The notes beneath the pieces were generated by a model that worked only from the letters and a program-made list of their open reading frames with translations, was not told the origin of the DNA and did no database searches. A stretch of DNA of 64,000 nt from JABCPE02 sp963530615 (GTDB taxonomy: Bacteria > Bacteroidota > Bacteroidia > Flavobacteriales > Weeksellaceae). Numbering within the stretch: position 1 is the first letter of the stretch; every line of letters starts with the position of its first letter. Where the stretch lies: positions 129,674 to 193,673 of the forward strand of contig CAUSDX010000003.1 of assembly GCA_963530615.1 (NCBI GenBank), given 5' to 3'. Below are positions 1 to 8,604 of the stretch, one piece after another. The position numbers and the translations under genes were made by a program.

Positions 1-1625
1 ATCTTTATCCATTGCTCATCGTAATAATTCATAAAATTAATTTCATCTCTATACTCTGAAACCTCTAAAATTCGCTCCAAAAATACGATAGTTTTTGTTT
101 CACTTAATCCTTCTGGTATAGCATTTATTTTCAAAATATTACCTTGGTCTAAATTGATATCAAATCCTAATTGAGAGAAATATTTTTTAATCCCCATATA
201 TACGCTTTTTTCTCTTTCGTTAAGATAATATTCTAAGGAATATAATAGAATTTGTCCTAACTTTCCTTTTTGGCAAGATTTATTTTTTTTATCTAATAAA
301 ACTGCTCTATTTACACGACTCATATCCAGCATCAGAGTCTTTTGCCCTTGGTTATAAAGCCAATACCCATTGGGTAACCTCATCAAATCTTCCTCAAAAT
401 CATCATCTTCAAAAAGCTCATTAATTTTAGAAGGCTTAGTTTCTATTTCTTGCTGAAATACTCCTGCTATATCTACCATTTTAGAAGGTGTAACATTATT
501 CATTTCAGCACTAAATGGATTATAATTTCTATCAACTTTAATCTCTGGAAAAGCTGTTAGATTTGGATTAACTGCCGAAACACCTTCAAAAATATCCATC
601 TCTGGTTTTTTATCAAAATCTAATGATGGTGCGATATTATAAATCCCCAAAGAACGCTTAATCGTAGAACGAATGAGTGCATAAATCAAATGTTCATCTT
701 CAAATTTCACCTCTGTTTTCTGTGGATGAATATTAACATCTATTTTCTCAGGGGACATCTCCAAATAAATAAAAAAAGTAGGGATATACCCTGCTCCTAA
801 AAGTCCTTCAAAAGCGTCTTGAACTGCTCTATTAAGATAAACACTCTTAAAAAAACGCCCATTCACGAAAAAAAATTGCTCACCTCTAGATTTCTTTGCA
901 CCTTCTGGTTTTGCTACAAAGCCACTGAGCTTTATCCAGTCCATATCCTCTTTGACTGGCACCATTAAAGGCTGTAATTTTCTACCAAATATATCTATAA
1001 TTCTTTGTAAAACATTTGCTTTTCTAAGCTTAAAAATCTCTTCATCATTATGATAAAGAGAAAATTCTATCTGCTCATGTGCTAATGCTACACGATGAAA
1101 CTCATCAATAATATGACGAAATTCAATATTATCTTTTTTCAAAAATTTTCTACGAGCAGGAACATTATAAAACAGATTTTTCACAGAAAAATTAGAACCT
1201 TCTGCTGTCTGTATTGGCTCTTGAAATTGCAACTCTCCTCCCTCTATATAAATATTTGTTCCTAAATCATTCCCTATTTTTTTAGTCTTCAACTCCACCT
1301 GAGCCACTGCTGCAATAGACGCCAAAGCCTCTCCACGAAATCCTTTGGTACCAATATTAAAAATATCTTCTGTAGTTCTAATTTTAGAAGTTGCATGCCT
1401 TTCAAATGCCATTCGGGCATCCGTTTCAGACATTCCCACTCCATTATCTACCACTTGAATAAGATTTTTACCAGCATCTCTTACTATGAGTTCTATCTTC
1501 GTTGCCTTTGCATCTATAGCGTTTTCTAGAAGCTCTTTTACCACAGATGCAGGTCTTTGTACTACCTCACCTGCAGCTATCTGATTTGCCACAAAATCAG
1601 GCAAAAGCTGAATCACATCTGCCAT
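1..1625 (-). CDS. mutL: DNA mismatch repair protein MutL (3' end outside window)
   Basis: MutL links MutS mismatch recognition to strand incision. About 541 codons are visible and the frame is open to the window edge. The N-terminal GHKL ATPase is intact: the ANQIAAGEVV block near residue 13, the ELLENAIDA helix near 30, DNGVGM, then GTKGFRGEAL. The transducer domain with its NVHP-type segment (VNIHPQKTEVKF) and a charged linker follow. In the C-terminal domain the place of the endonuclease motif DQHAxHE reads LDMSRVNRAVL, so only the Asp remains. The start ATG lies 3 bp after the DUF3078 gene stop, so the two are co-transcribed. The usual last 60-80 residues are not visible. Identity is certain; loss of nuclease activity is inference. 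Confidence 0.96.
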   Translation of the reverse strand, partial: MADVIQLLPDFVANQIAAGEVVQRPASVVKELLENAIDAKATKIELIVRDAGKNLIQVVDNGVGMSETDARMAFERHATSKIRTTEDIFNIGTKGFRGEALASIAAVAQVELKTKKIGNDLGTNIYIEGGELQFQEPIQTAEGSNFSVKNLFYNVPARRKFLKKDNIEFRHIIDEFHRVALAHEQIEFSLYHNDEEIFKLRKANVLQRIIDIFGRKLQPLMVPVKEDMDWIKLSGFVAKPEGAKKSRGEQFFFVNGRFFKSVYLNRAVQDAFEGLLGAGYIPTFFIYLEMSPEKIDVNIHPQKTEVKFEDEHLIYALIRSTIKRSLGIYNIAPSLDFDKKPEMDIFEGVSAVNPNLTAFPEIKVDRNYNPFSAEMNNVTPSKMVDIAGVFQQEIETKPSKINELFEDDDFEEDLMRLPNGYWLYNQGQKTLMLDMSRVNRAVLLDKKNKSCQKGKLGQILLYSLEYYLNEREKSVYMGIKKYFSQLGFDINLDQGNILKINAIPEGLSETKTIVFLERILEVSEYRDEINFMNYYDEQWIK

Positions 1626-1628
1626 ACT

Positions 1629-2729
1629 TTAGAAAATTTTAACCTTATCTTTTTTCAAATTCTTTTCCTTATTTTCTATTCCCAAGTTATAAGAAACTCC
1701 TACTCCAAGCGTCTGCTTCATTTGTAAATTCTTAACTTGGTCATGGTCATACACTAAATCTATACTAAAATTAGTAGAAATGAAACGATTAAATTTCATC
1801 GTTAAAATACCACTATATGCGATATCTACACGCTCTGGATGCTGAGAATAATTGCTAAACAAATTAAGTTGACTAACCCAATTAATATCTTTATATAATT
1901 TAATACGATAAATCACATTTATCAAAGTACCTAACTCCGCCCTTACACTTTGTCCATCTCGCTCCAATCCATATTTCCCTTTCCTTTGTAAATATTCATC
2001 CAAAACTAGAGTAAGTTTTGAGTTAATAGGACTGACAGATATCTGAAAATTATCATTAGGATTATACAAAATTCCTATTCCAGAATTTAAGTATGCAGGA
2101 GCCATAAACCTTGAAATCCGATCACTATAAGTTACTCTTCTACTAGAACTATAATTATATCCCGCAGAAAACTGCGAAGCAAACTCTATCCCAAATAAAA
2201 AATAATAATGTTTTCCTAAATCATACCCATATTTAGAAGAAATATTGAGATAATCCTCTGTTTTTCTCAATTCTTTTCCAGAAGTAGATAGCGTTCCATA
2301 AGCCATTTTTATATTGTTATCCCAAAAATGTTCCCTATGTTTATAACTAATGGAATAATTGATTCTCCCAATAATTCCCACACTATTATTTCCCCCTGTA
2401 TTCCAATTAGAGTAAGAAGACTGATTAAAAATCAAATTATTCTGCCCATAAATAAACCATTTTCTCTCTTGATAAGTATTCATAAAAGCAAATGGTGTAA
2501 CGGGATAATTATCATCCGTAAGAACCCTTTGTGGTGTTTTTAATATCACACTATCTTTTCTCTTAATTTTAAAATCTACTAACTTAGGAATATCTAAACT
2601 ATCCAAATCTACTAAATTTTCATTCCATTTTTTTTGTGTAATAGAATCTACTTTTTTCAATAATACTTCCTGTGCAATGCCCCAAAAAGGTAAACATAAA
2701 AAAGCTGTCAATAATCTAATTTTTATCAT
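1629..2729 (-). CDS. DUF3078 domain-containing outer-membrane-associated protein
   Basis: This is a 366-residue exported protein of a Bacteroidota-specific family. Residues 1-19 (MIKIRLLTAFLCLPFWGIAQ) form a signal peptide ending in the AQ common in the phylum. The DUF3078 hallmark follows: an N/Q-rich SxSNWNTGGNNS segment, then alternating aromatic beta-strand sequence to the C-terminus, which suggests a beta-barrel or beta-sandwich envelope protein. A longer reading from 2771 is open, but a promoter sits between the two candidate starts and the longer start would hide the signal peptide, so the ATG at 2729 is chosen. It precedes mutL by 3 bp. The function is unknown. Confidence 0.85.
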   Translation of the reverse strand: MIKIRLLTAFLCLPFWGIAQEVLLKKVDSITQKKWNENLVDLDSLDIPKLVDFKIKRKDSVILKTPQRVLTDDNYPVTPFAFMNTYQERKWFIYGQNNLIFNQSSYSNWNTGGNNSVGIIGRINYSISYKHREHFWDNNIKMAYGTLSTSGKELRKTEDYLNISSKYGYDLGKHYYFLFGIEFASQFSAGYNYSSSRRVTYSDRISRFMAPAYLNSGIGILYNPNDNFQISVSPINSKLTLVLDEYLQRKGKYGLERDGQSVRAELGTLINVIYRIKLYKDINWVSQLNLFSNYSQHPERVDIAYSGILTMKFNRFISTNFSIDLVYDHDQVKNLQMKQTLGVGVSYNLGIENKEKNLKKDKVKIF

Positions 2730-2733
2730 ACGG

Positions 2734-2764
2734 CAAAAGTAAAAGTTTTTTATTGGAAAAACAA
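2734..2764 (-). promoter_or_regulatory. Promoter of the DUF3078-mutL operon, near-leaderless
   Basis: On the minus strand a TTG (2762-2764) is followed by exactly 20 bp and the box TACTTTTG (2734-2741), matching the Bacteroidota -33/-7 promoter. The expected start of transcription, 5-7 bp after the box, falls on or next to the ATG at 2729, so the mRNA would have almost no leader. This also rules out the upstream start at 2771. Confidence 0.75.
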
Positions 2765-2861
2765 TTTTCATATAGTTTTAATTCATGAATATAAGGCCTG
2801 AAAAATGACTCTATAAATTGTATAAATAAAACAATTACAATCTCAAAATATAATTACATTT

Positions 2862-2892
2862 TTGGCTAATTTCATTTTAATAACTATCTTTG
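2862..2892 (+). promoter_or_regulatory. Promoter of ychF
   Basis: TTG at 2862-2864, a 20-bp spacer and TATCTTTG at 2885-2892 give a full Bacteroidota-type promoter. It leaves a leader of about 60 nt before the ychF ATG at 2959. Confidence 0.7.
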
Positions 2893-2958
2893 AAAAAAGA
2901 TTCTTCCATTCTATTTTTTTAAAATAAATTATCATTATAAAACATATACTATAAACTT

Positions 2959-4050
2959 ATGAAATGCGGAATAGTGGGATTACCCAATGTAGGTAAATCA
3001 ACCTTGTTTAATTGTTTAAGTAATGCAAAGGCACAATCTGCCAACTATCCTTTTTGCACCATAGAACCTAATGTAGGAACAGTTTCGGTACCTGACCCAA
3101 GATTATTTGAGTTAGAAAAAATAGTAAAACCTGAACGAGTTCTTCCTGCTGTAGTAGAAATTGTAGATATTGCAGGGCTAGTAAAAGGAGCAAGTAAAGG
3201 AGAAGGATTAGGAAATCAATTCTTAGCAAATATTAGAGAATGTGAAGCAATTATTCATGTTTTAAGATGTTTTGAAAATGGGAATATCGTCCATGTGGAA
3301 GGTTCTGTAGATCCTTTAAGGGATAAAGAAATTATAGACATTGAACTGCAATTAAAAGATTTAGAAACATTAAGCAAGGCCATTGAAAAAGCTAAAAAGC
3401 ACATAAAATCAGGTAAAAGAGAAGATATTTTAACTTATGAGACTTTGGTAAAACTAAATGAATTCATAGAAAGTGGAAAAAACGCAAGAGAATTCCCTAC
3501 CGATGATTTCTCTCAGTCCATCATTGATGAAATCCAATTACTCACTAAAAAACCCGTTCTTTATGTATGTAATGTTGATGAAAATTCTCTCAAGAATGGA
3601 AATCCTTGGATTGAAAAAATTGAAAAAATGGCCGAAAATGAAGGTGCAGACACATTAGTTCTAGCAGCCCAGATAGAGGCTGATATCAACGAATTAGAAA
3701 CCTTTGAAGAGCGACAAATCTTTTTAGAAGAATTAGGTTTGAATGAACCAGGCGTAAATAGGCTTATTCGCCAAGCTTATCACTTACTCAAATTACAAAC
3801 TTATTTTACTGCTGGGGTCAAAGAAGTTAGAGCCTGGACGATAGGCATCGGTTGGACTGCTCCACAAGCAGCAGGAGTTATTCACTCTGATTTTGAAAAA
3901 GGATTTATCAGAGCAGAAGTGATGAAATATGAAGATTTTATTAATTATGGCTCTGAACTTAAAGTAAAAGAAGCAGGAAAACTATCCGTAGAAGGCAAAG
4001 AATATATCGTCCAAGATGGAGACATTATGCATTTTAGATTTAATGTATAA
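2959..4050 (+). CDS. ychF: Redox-regulated ATPase YchF (Obg family)
   Basis: YchF/OLA1 is a universal translation-factor-class P-loop protein that prefers ATP and associates with ribosomes. The 363-residue product has the usual length. Visible are the G1 loop GLPNVGKS (residues 7-14), the G3-type DIAGLVKGASKGEGLG near residue 69, the NVDE variant of G4 near residue 205, and the C-terminal TGS-like domain (from about 280, with FTAGVKEVRAWTI). It has its own promoter and terminator and stands alone between divergent and convergent neighbours. Confidence 0.97.
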   Translation: MKCGIVGLPNVGKSTLFNCLSNAKAQSANYPFCTIEPNVGTVSVPDPRLFELEKIVKPERVLPAVVEIVDIAGLVKGASKGEGLGNQFLANIRECEAIIHVLRCFENGNIVHVEGSVDPLRDKEIIDIELQLKDLETLSKAIEKAKKHIKSGKREDILTYETLVKLNEFIESGKNAREFPTDDFSQSIIDEIQLLTKKPVLYVCNVDENSLKNGNPWIEKIEKMAENEGADTLVLAAQIEADINELETFEERQIFLEELGLNEPGVNRLIRQAYHLLKLQTYFTAGVKEVRAWTIGIGWTAPQAAGVIHSDFEKGFIRAEVMKYEDFINYGSELKVKEAGKLSVEGKEYIVQDGDIMHFRFNV

Positions 4051-4055
4051 TCCTA

Positions 4056-4090
4056 AAAACCTTTCTCAATTTTTGAGAAAGGTTTTTTAT
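4056..4090 (+). terminator. Rho-independent terminator of ychF
   Basis: A 13-bp perfect stem (4057-4069 with 4073-4085), a 3-nt loop and a T run lie 6 bp after the ychF stop. The A run on the other side may let it serve the convergent DUF4230 gene as well. Confidence 0.9.
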
Positions 4091-4095
4091 TTATT

Positions 4096-4698
4096 TCAAA
4101 GAATTTCGTTCAGTTGCTGAGTTTCATCTTCTATTTTATAATCAAGAAATCTTGCTAAAACAAATATCTCATCAAGATTAGATAATAATTGCTTCTTCGC
4201 ATCAGATTTTAATTTTTCTTGATTGATATTCTTCCTCATATTTCTCTTTGCCGATTCTAAAATATTATTCAAGTCTGTTTTTGAAAACCGATTTACTGCA
4301 TAATCATCCATAAAATGAATCTTTACCTCTGGAAATATTTTCACCTCTGGCGATGGTAACTCCTTTACGATTAATTTTTTCTGAATAGAATCCACTTCTA
4401 TTTTCATTTTTTTCAAATCGTAAGAAACCTGTGCTTTTGCAGTGGAGTAAAGTACCATTTCCTTTGGAAAAACATCTATATTTCCTAACCTAAATGCTGA
4501 ACTTTTATGAGTTTGGAAACTAGAAAAATTCTGTTCCAAAACTATCATCTTATTCAGTTTATCAATCTGATTATTAAGAATATAATAATCTTTATTAATT
4601 ACTTGACTTTCTTCTTTATTAAAATTTATATAAAAATATGCTAATAAAAACGAGAAAAATGCCCCAAATAGAAAAATAAAAATATTCTTAAAACTCAA
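4096..4698 (-). CDS. DUF4230 domain-containing membrane-anchored protein
   Basis: This is a 200-residue protein with one N-terminal membrane segment (about residues 5-24), so most of it faces the periplasm. The central part shows the DUF4230 pattern: repeated short strands ending in a D-rich hinge (VSYDLKKMKIEVDS) followed by KLIVKELPSPEV. The C-terminal third is charged and helical. It starts 2 bp after the thioredoxin-like gene stop, so the two form one transcript. The function of the family is unknown. Confidence 0.8.
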   Translation of the reverse strand: MSFKNIFIFLFGAFFSFLLAYFYINFNKEESQVINKDYYILNNQIDKLNKMIVLEQNFSSFQTHKSSAFRLGNIDVFPKEMVLYSTAKAQVSYDLKKMKIEVDSIQKKLIVKELPSPEVKIFPEVKIHFMDDYAVNRFSKTDLNNILESAKRNMRKNINQEKLKSDAKKQLLSNLDEIFVLARFLDYKIEDETQQLNEIL

Positions 4699-4700
4699 AA

Positions 4701-5231
4701 TTATTTCTTTTTAATAATATTCAACAAATCCTGCTCTAAAAATCCCGTTTCTGGCATTTCTATGATTCTCCCTACTTCTCTACCATATTTTTTCACGATA
4801 ATAGTTGGCACTCTTTTAATATTATACGGCACATCCTCTCCATCTGGAGTTTCCTTTTTTCTATTTACTGCAATTAGCTTAATTTTATTCTCAGGGTATT
4901 TTACTGCTTCTAAAATTTTTATCAACCTCGGTAATTCTCTATGAGTATCGGTACACCAAGTACCAAAAAACACTATGATTTCGTAAGAATTAATTTTGCT
5001 TTTTTGTAACTCCTTAACAAGTTGAGCATCGTACTCATACTCATCATATTCCTTGTTATACCACTCTGAAAAAGGCTCTTTCGTGAATTGCATTTTCATT
5101 TGTCTCCCCAAAAGCATTTTACCATCTCTCTCTGTGTGTACCATTCTATTATAAACTTTTTTTTCTGAATAGCACGATACCGAAGAAACCACTGCTAATG
5201 TCAAAACCGCGTATTTTAATATTCTTTTCAT
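4701..5231 (-). CDS. Thioredoxin-fold lipoprotein with a single-Cys active site
   Basis: The 176-residue protein begins with a lipoprotein signal (residues 1-20, cleavage before Cys20 in VSSVSC). From about residue 85 it shows a thioredoxin fold: FFGTWCTDTHRELPRL at the active site and the cis-Pro segment KRVPTIIV. The motif is WCTDT, so the second Cys of the usual CxxC is missing and disulfide exchange by the normal two-Cys route is not expected. Similar WCxDxxR proteins are common in Flavobacteriia. It is transcribed with the DUF4230 gene downstream. Confidence 0.8.
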   Translation of the reverse strand: MKRILKYAVLTLAVVSSVSCYSEKKVYNRMVHTERDGKMLLGRQMKMQFTKEPFSEWYNKEYDEYEYDAQLVKELQKSKINSYEIIVFFGTWCTDTHRELPRLIKILEAVKYPENKIKLIAVNRKKETPDGEDVPYNIKRVPTIIVKKYGREVGRIIEMPETGFLEQDLLNIIKKK

Positions 5232-5270
5232 TAAATATCTCTTTTTTACAAAGGTATAAATTTTTATGAT

Positions 5271-6776
5271 TTAATTTTTAACAATATTAATTTTAACCAA
5301 ATTTCCTGCTCGGAGAATCATTTTTTCAGAATCTTCATCAAGGTTGATTACTTGAACTTTTTTACCCAAATCCTCATATTTTGAAGTGATTTTATTCAAA
5401 GATTCTAATGCACTCATATCTTTCAAAGTGCTATTCTTGAAGTCTATAATAATATTTTCAGAATCATTTTTCACATCAAATAATTGCTCAAAAGACGGCA
5501 CAGAACCGAAGAAGAACACTCCCTCTATTTGATATGTTTTCTCTTTATCTGTTTCATAAATAGAAGCCGTTAACTTATTTGCTTTTTGCCAAGTAAAATG
5601 CAATGCCGAAATGATAATCCCTATCAAAACAGCTACCGCTAAATTATGAGTAACTACCGTAATTAGCGTAACAATAATCATCACCCACACATCCACTTTT
5701 GGCATCTTATTAATAATCCTAAAACTTGACCACTTAAAAGTAAGGAAAGAAACCACCAACATTACTCCCGTAAGTGCTGCCATAGGAATTTTCTCAATAA
5801 TTGGTGCAGCAACTAAAATAATGCCTAATATCGTCAATGCACCTACTACCCCCGCCACTCTACTACGAGCCCCAGCATTTAGATTCACCAATGTCTGTGC
5901 TATCATAGGGCAACCTCCCATTCCTGTAAAAAATCCATTCAGTATATTAGAAGCCCCTTGTGCTATTGACTCTCTCGCTCCATTTCCTTTAGTTTCTGTA
6001 ATTTCATCAACCAAATTCAAAGTCAATAAACCCTCCGTAAGCCCTACTGCTGCTACAATAGCCCCTGCAGGAAGAATAATTTTCAAAGTTTCTAAATTTA
6101 ATGGAACGACAGGAATATGAAACGGCGGTAAAGAACCACTAATCGGAGAAATATCCCCAACGGTCTTGGTATCAATACTTAAAATTAAAACCAAAAGAAA
6201 CACCACAATAATCGCCATTAACGAAGAGGGCACCGCCTTAAAGAATTTTGGCAATAAATAAGTAATGGCAATCGTAAGGGTTACTAATCCCACCATAATC
6301 ATCATAGGCTCTCCTGAAAGCCATTGCATTTCACCATCTACATCTGTCTTAAACTGCTGTAACTGAGCCATGAAAATAATCACTGCTAAACCATTCACAA
6401 AGCCATGCATAACAGATGCTGGAACGAGGCGAATATACTTCGTCCATTTAAAAATACCTACAATAATCTGAAACACTCCTGCCATAGCCACCGCTGCAAA
6501 AGCATATTCTAATCCATATAATTTAATCAGCCCAATGAGAGTAACCACCGTAGCTCCTGCCCCTCCTGAAATTAGCCCTGGCCTACCACCAAACATCGCT
6601 GCTACTAATCCCGCGATGAATGCTGCATACAATCCTGAAAGTGGTGGAAATCCTGCTAAAATAGCAAAAGACAATGATTCTGGAATCATGGTCATTGCTA
6701 CGGTCAACCCTGCTAATATCTCTACCCTCCAATTAATTTTTTGGTCAAGATTAAAAAACTCCAATACTTTATTCAT
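5271..6776 (-). CDS. SulP family inorganic anion transporter with STAS domain
   Basis: This 501-residue inner-membrane protein of the SLC26/SulP family moves sulfate, bicarbonate or similar anions. The N-terminal signature MTMIPESLSFAILAG is followed by GFPPLSGLYAAF and FGGRPGLISGGAGATVV, then 10-12 hydrophobic segments to about residue 400. A C-terminal STAS domain (about 415-500) contains IIIDFKNSTLKDMSALESL. The substrate cannot be told from sequence; no sulfate-assimilation or carbonic-anhydrase gene is adjacent. It appears to be transcribed alone. Confidence 0.93.
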   Translation of the reverse strand: MNKVLEFFNLDQKINWRVEILAGLTVAMTMIPESLSFAILAGFPPLSGLYAAFIAGLVAAMFGGRPGLISGGAGATVVTLIGLIKLYGLEYAFAAVAMAGVFQIIVGIFKWTKYIRLVPASVMHGFVNGLAVIIFMAQLQQFKTDVDGEMQWLSGEPMMIMVGLVTLTIAITYLLPKFFKAVPSSLMAIIVVFLLVLILSIDTKTVGDISPISGSLPPFHIPVVPLNLETLKIILPAGAIVAAVGLTEGLLTLNLVDEITETKGNGARESIAQGASNILNGFFTGMGGCPMIAQTLVNLNAGARSRVAGVVGALTILGIILVAAPIIEKIPMAALTGVMLVVSFLTFKWSSFRIINKMPKVDVWVMIIVTLITVVTHNLAVAVLIGIIISALHFTWQKANKLTASIYETDKEKTYQIEGVFFFGSVPSFEQLFDVKNDSENIIIDFKNSTLKDMSALESLNKITSKYEDLGKKVQVINLDEDSEKMILRAGNLVKINIVKN

Positions 6777-6932
6777 AACTTTATTTTACCCTACAAAATT
6801 AATAAAAAGACACCGCTAAGAAATTTTTTAGAGTATGAAATATTTCATTATCCTGATAATTATTTTGTAACTAAGACACTTTTTGTCACTATCAATCACT
6901 AAACTTGCCATATAAAATTAAAATTTATAAAC

Positions 6933-7238
6933 ATGTGTGTAATAACTCGTTATTATTTAGTTAAAGTAATAAAGGACTTTCATAATCTAAAAAAAGGGAT
7001 GTCTGTTCATATTCTCCTTGATGATCCTAATCGAAAAAAATACAAACCAAGTGGTTTTTTAGGCTGGATTTTTGGAACAGGAAGACCGTCTCCAGCAGAA
7101 ATTACAGAAGCTTTTAATAAACATTATGGAGAAGGAACAGTAACAGATATTATCCCTTCTGATGTAATCTCCATAAAATACAAAGAACATGGTGATATAA
7201 TAATACATTATTTTGATAATGATTTAAACCACAAATAA
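6933..7238 (+). CDS. Small protein of unknown function
   Basis: I do not recognise this 101-residue protein. It has no signal peptide or membrane segment. The middle holds a GFLGWIFGTGRPSPAE stretch, and the ends look like short beta-strands (TVTDIIPSDVISIKYK), so a small beta-rich fold is possible. It lies divergent from the SulP gene and is followed by a 660-bp stretch without genes. Codon use resembles its neighbours, and the open frame with an ATG makes it a plausible gene, though an accessory one. Confidence 0.6.
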   Translation: MCVITRYYLVKVIKDFHNLKKGMSVHILLDDPNRKKYKPSGFLGWIFGTGRPSPAEITEAFNKHYGEGTVTDIIPSDVISIKYKEHGDIIIHYFDNDLNHK

Positions 7239-7700
7239 AAAGTTATTTTTTTAATATAGAAACAAGAAATATTTATAATGAAAATAAGTTGTCCCTAAAA
7301 AAACAACTTAATAGTATTCAGATAGTGAAGTAATATAAGAAAAGATAAAATAAAACACAGCAATAAGAAAAATGCAAAAAATATAGCGATATAGAAGCCC
7401 ACCATACTCACACATATTTTTATCAATGTTAAAAGATATTTTATTATTTTGGACTTTATTTCCATCTGTGATACTACATTAAAAATTGTTCATAATTATA
7501 CAAATACACAATATTCATCAATGCCAGAATATTCCAAACAACAAACAAAAGTAATACAAAAAAATACAATAAAAATATAATTATTAATAAATCATATAGA
7601 TATATTTTTTCATCTTTAAGGCAATCATTAAGTACTATTAAAATCCTTATATTTCATATAAAACTATATCCCATTTAGGTAAAACATCTATATTTTTAGA
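7239..7700. other. Gene-free stretch
   Basis: This very AT-rich stretch follows the small unknown gene. I see no convincing open frame on either strand. A short hairpin (7285-7292 with 7303-7310) without a T run lies 45 bp after the gene and may be a weak terminator. The rest shows no clear signal until the phased array starts near 7700. Confidence 0.6.
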
Positions 7701-7721
7701 TTAAGAAGCGGATTTTTTTAG

Positions 7722-7910
7722 GTTTGGAACCTAAATTTATCAGAACTGTAACCTAAAATTTTAGGTCTTTCACCTAAAATTGGGGATAAAAGACCTAAAA
7801 ATTTGAGTAAAAAAGCGTAAATCCATTATAAAAAATCTAAACGCTTCTATTCTGAACCTAAAAACTTCGTTAAAGAACCTTAACAGATTATTCAGACACC
7901 TATTTTTTAT
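7722..7910 (-). repeat. 21-bp-phased degenerate repeat array (word TTTTAGGT)
   Basis: On the plus strand the word ACCTAAA or a close variant begins at 7729, 7751, 7772, 7793, 7814 (weak), 7835 (one mismatch), 7856, 7877 and 7898. The first step is 22 bp and all later steps are 21 bp. The rest of each unit is poorly conserved, so this is not a simple minisatellite. The last unit covers the stop codon of the archaemetzincin-like gene (minus strand), so the array forms that gene's 3' flank. A perfect short palindrome (TTTAGGTT-TGG-AACCTAAA, 7718-7736) lies inside it. Confidence 0.85.
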
Positions 7911-8604
7911 ATTGAGAAAACCATTTTTTCTCAACATCATTCATTAGTATTTCTTTACAATCACTACAGTAATCTTTTGAAGTATCAAAATTATTTTTCC
8001 CTTTGGCATCTCTCATTACACAAGTTTTATTGGGACAATGGTCTAAACCTAAATTATGCCCCAATTCATGTAAAGCAGATTTTAGCAACTCCTCTCTCTT
8101 GCTTCCATTTCTGCTTTTTAATCGGTAAGAAGATACTACACTTGCCGTGCCTGGGCGGTAGCCTAACCCCATCACTCCCCAATCTTTTATCTTGCCACTT
8201 GTAGTGGAAATATCTTTAGTGGTAAAAGCTAAGACAATATCAGTGTTTCTTGTTTTAGCCACTTTTTTCATGTCCCTAATGATAGAATCTGCTCTATATC
8301 TATCTCTATGAACGGATTTATTTTTCAAAGGCATATCAATAGGCTCTAAAACTACTATATTATAGTATTCTAATTCATGTACAAGATGATTTCTTAAATA
8401 TTCTACATCTTCTTTATCAAAATCATCATAGGGTTGAAGAGCGATAGTGCCTACCATACCTACTTCAAGTAGCGGTTCTAAATCATCACTCTCATTTTCT
8501 ACTTCCTTACCAACGATATTTTCTACTTTCTTATTTTCTACATTATTACAATTGCTAAAAAACATCGTAGTAATTAAAAAAGATGTTAATCCTAACTTTC
8601 TCAT
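7900..8604 (-). CDS. Archaemetzincin-like zinc metalloprotease lipoprotein
   Basis: The 234-residue protein has a lipoprotein signal (Cys19 in FFSNC). Residues 179-216 carry the archaemetzincin signature: HELGHNLGLDH (zinc ligands H179, H183, H189, catalytic E180), then Cys190, Cys195 and Met197 in a GX3CX4CXM arrangement, and a CSDC pair at 213-216. The last spacing is 15 residues, against 17 in the published consensus. The Cys residues should bind a structural zinc. An acidic linker (about 25-45) separates the lipid anchor from the catalytic domain. Its ATG overlaps the stop of the L,D-transpeptidase-like gene by one base. Substrate unknown; most archaemetzincins are cytosolic, so a lipid-anchored one is notable. 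Confidence 0.85.
   Translation of the reverse strand: MRKLGLTSFLITTMFFSNCNNVENKKVENIVGKEVENESDDLEPLLEVGMVGTIALQPYDDFDKEDVEYLRNHLVHELEYYNIVVLEPIDMPLKNKSVHRDRYRADSIIRDMKKVAKTRNTDIVLAFTTKDISTTSGKIKDWGVMGLGYRPGTASVVSSYRLKSRNGSKREELLKSALHELGHNLGLDHCPNKTCVMRDAKGKNNFDTSKDYCSDCKEILMNDVEKKWFSQYKK

Noticed and set aside
1629..2771. Longer DUF3078 start at 2771
   Set aside because: It would place 14 residues before the signal peptide and lies upstream of the promoter box.
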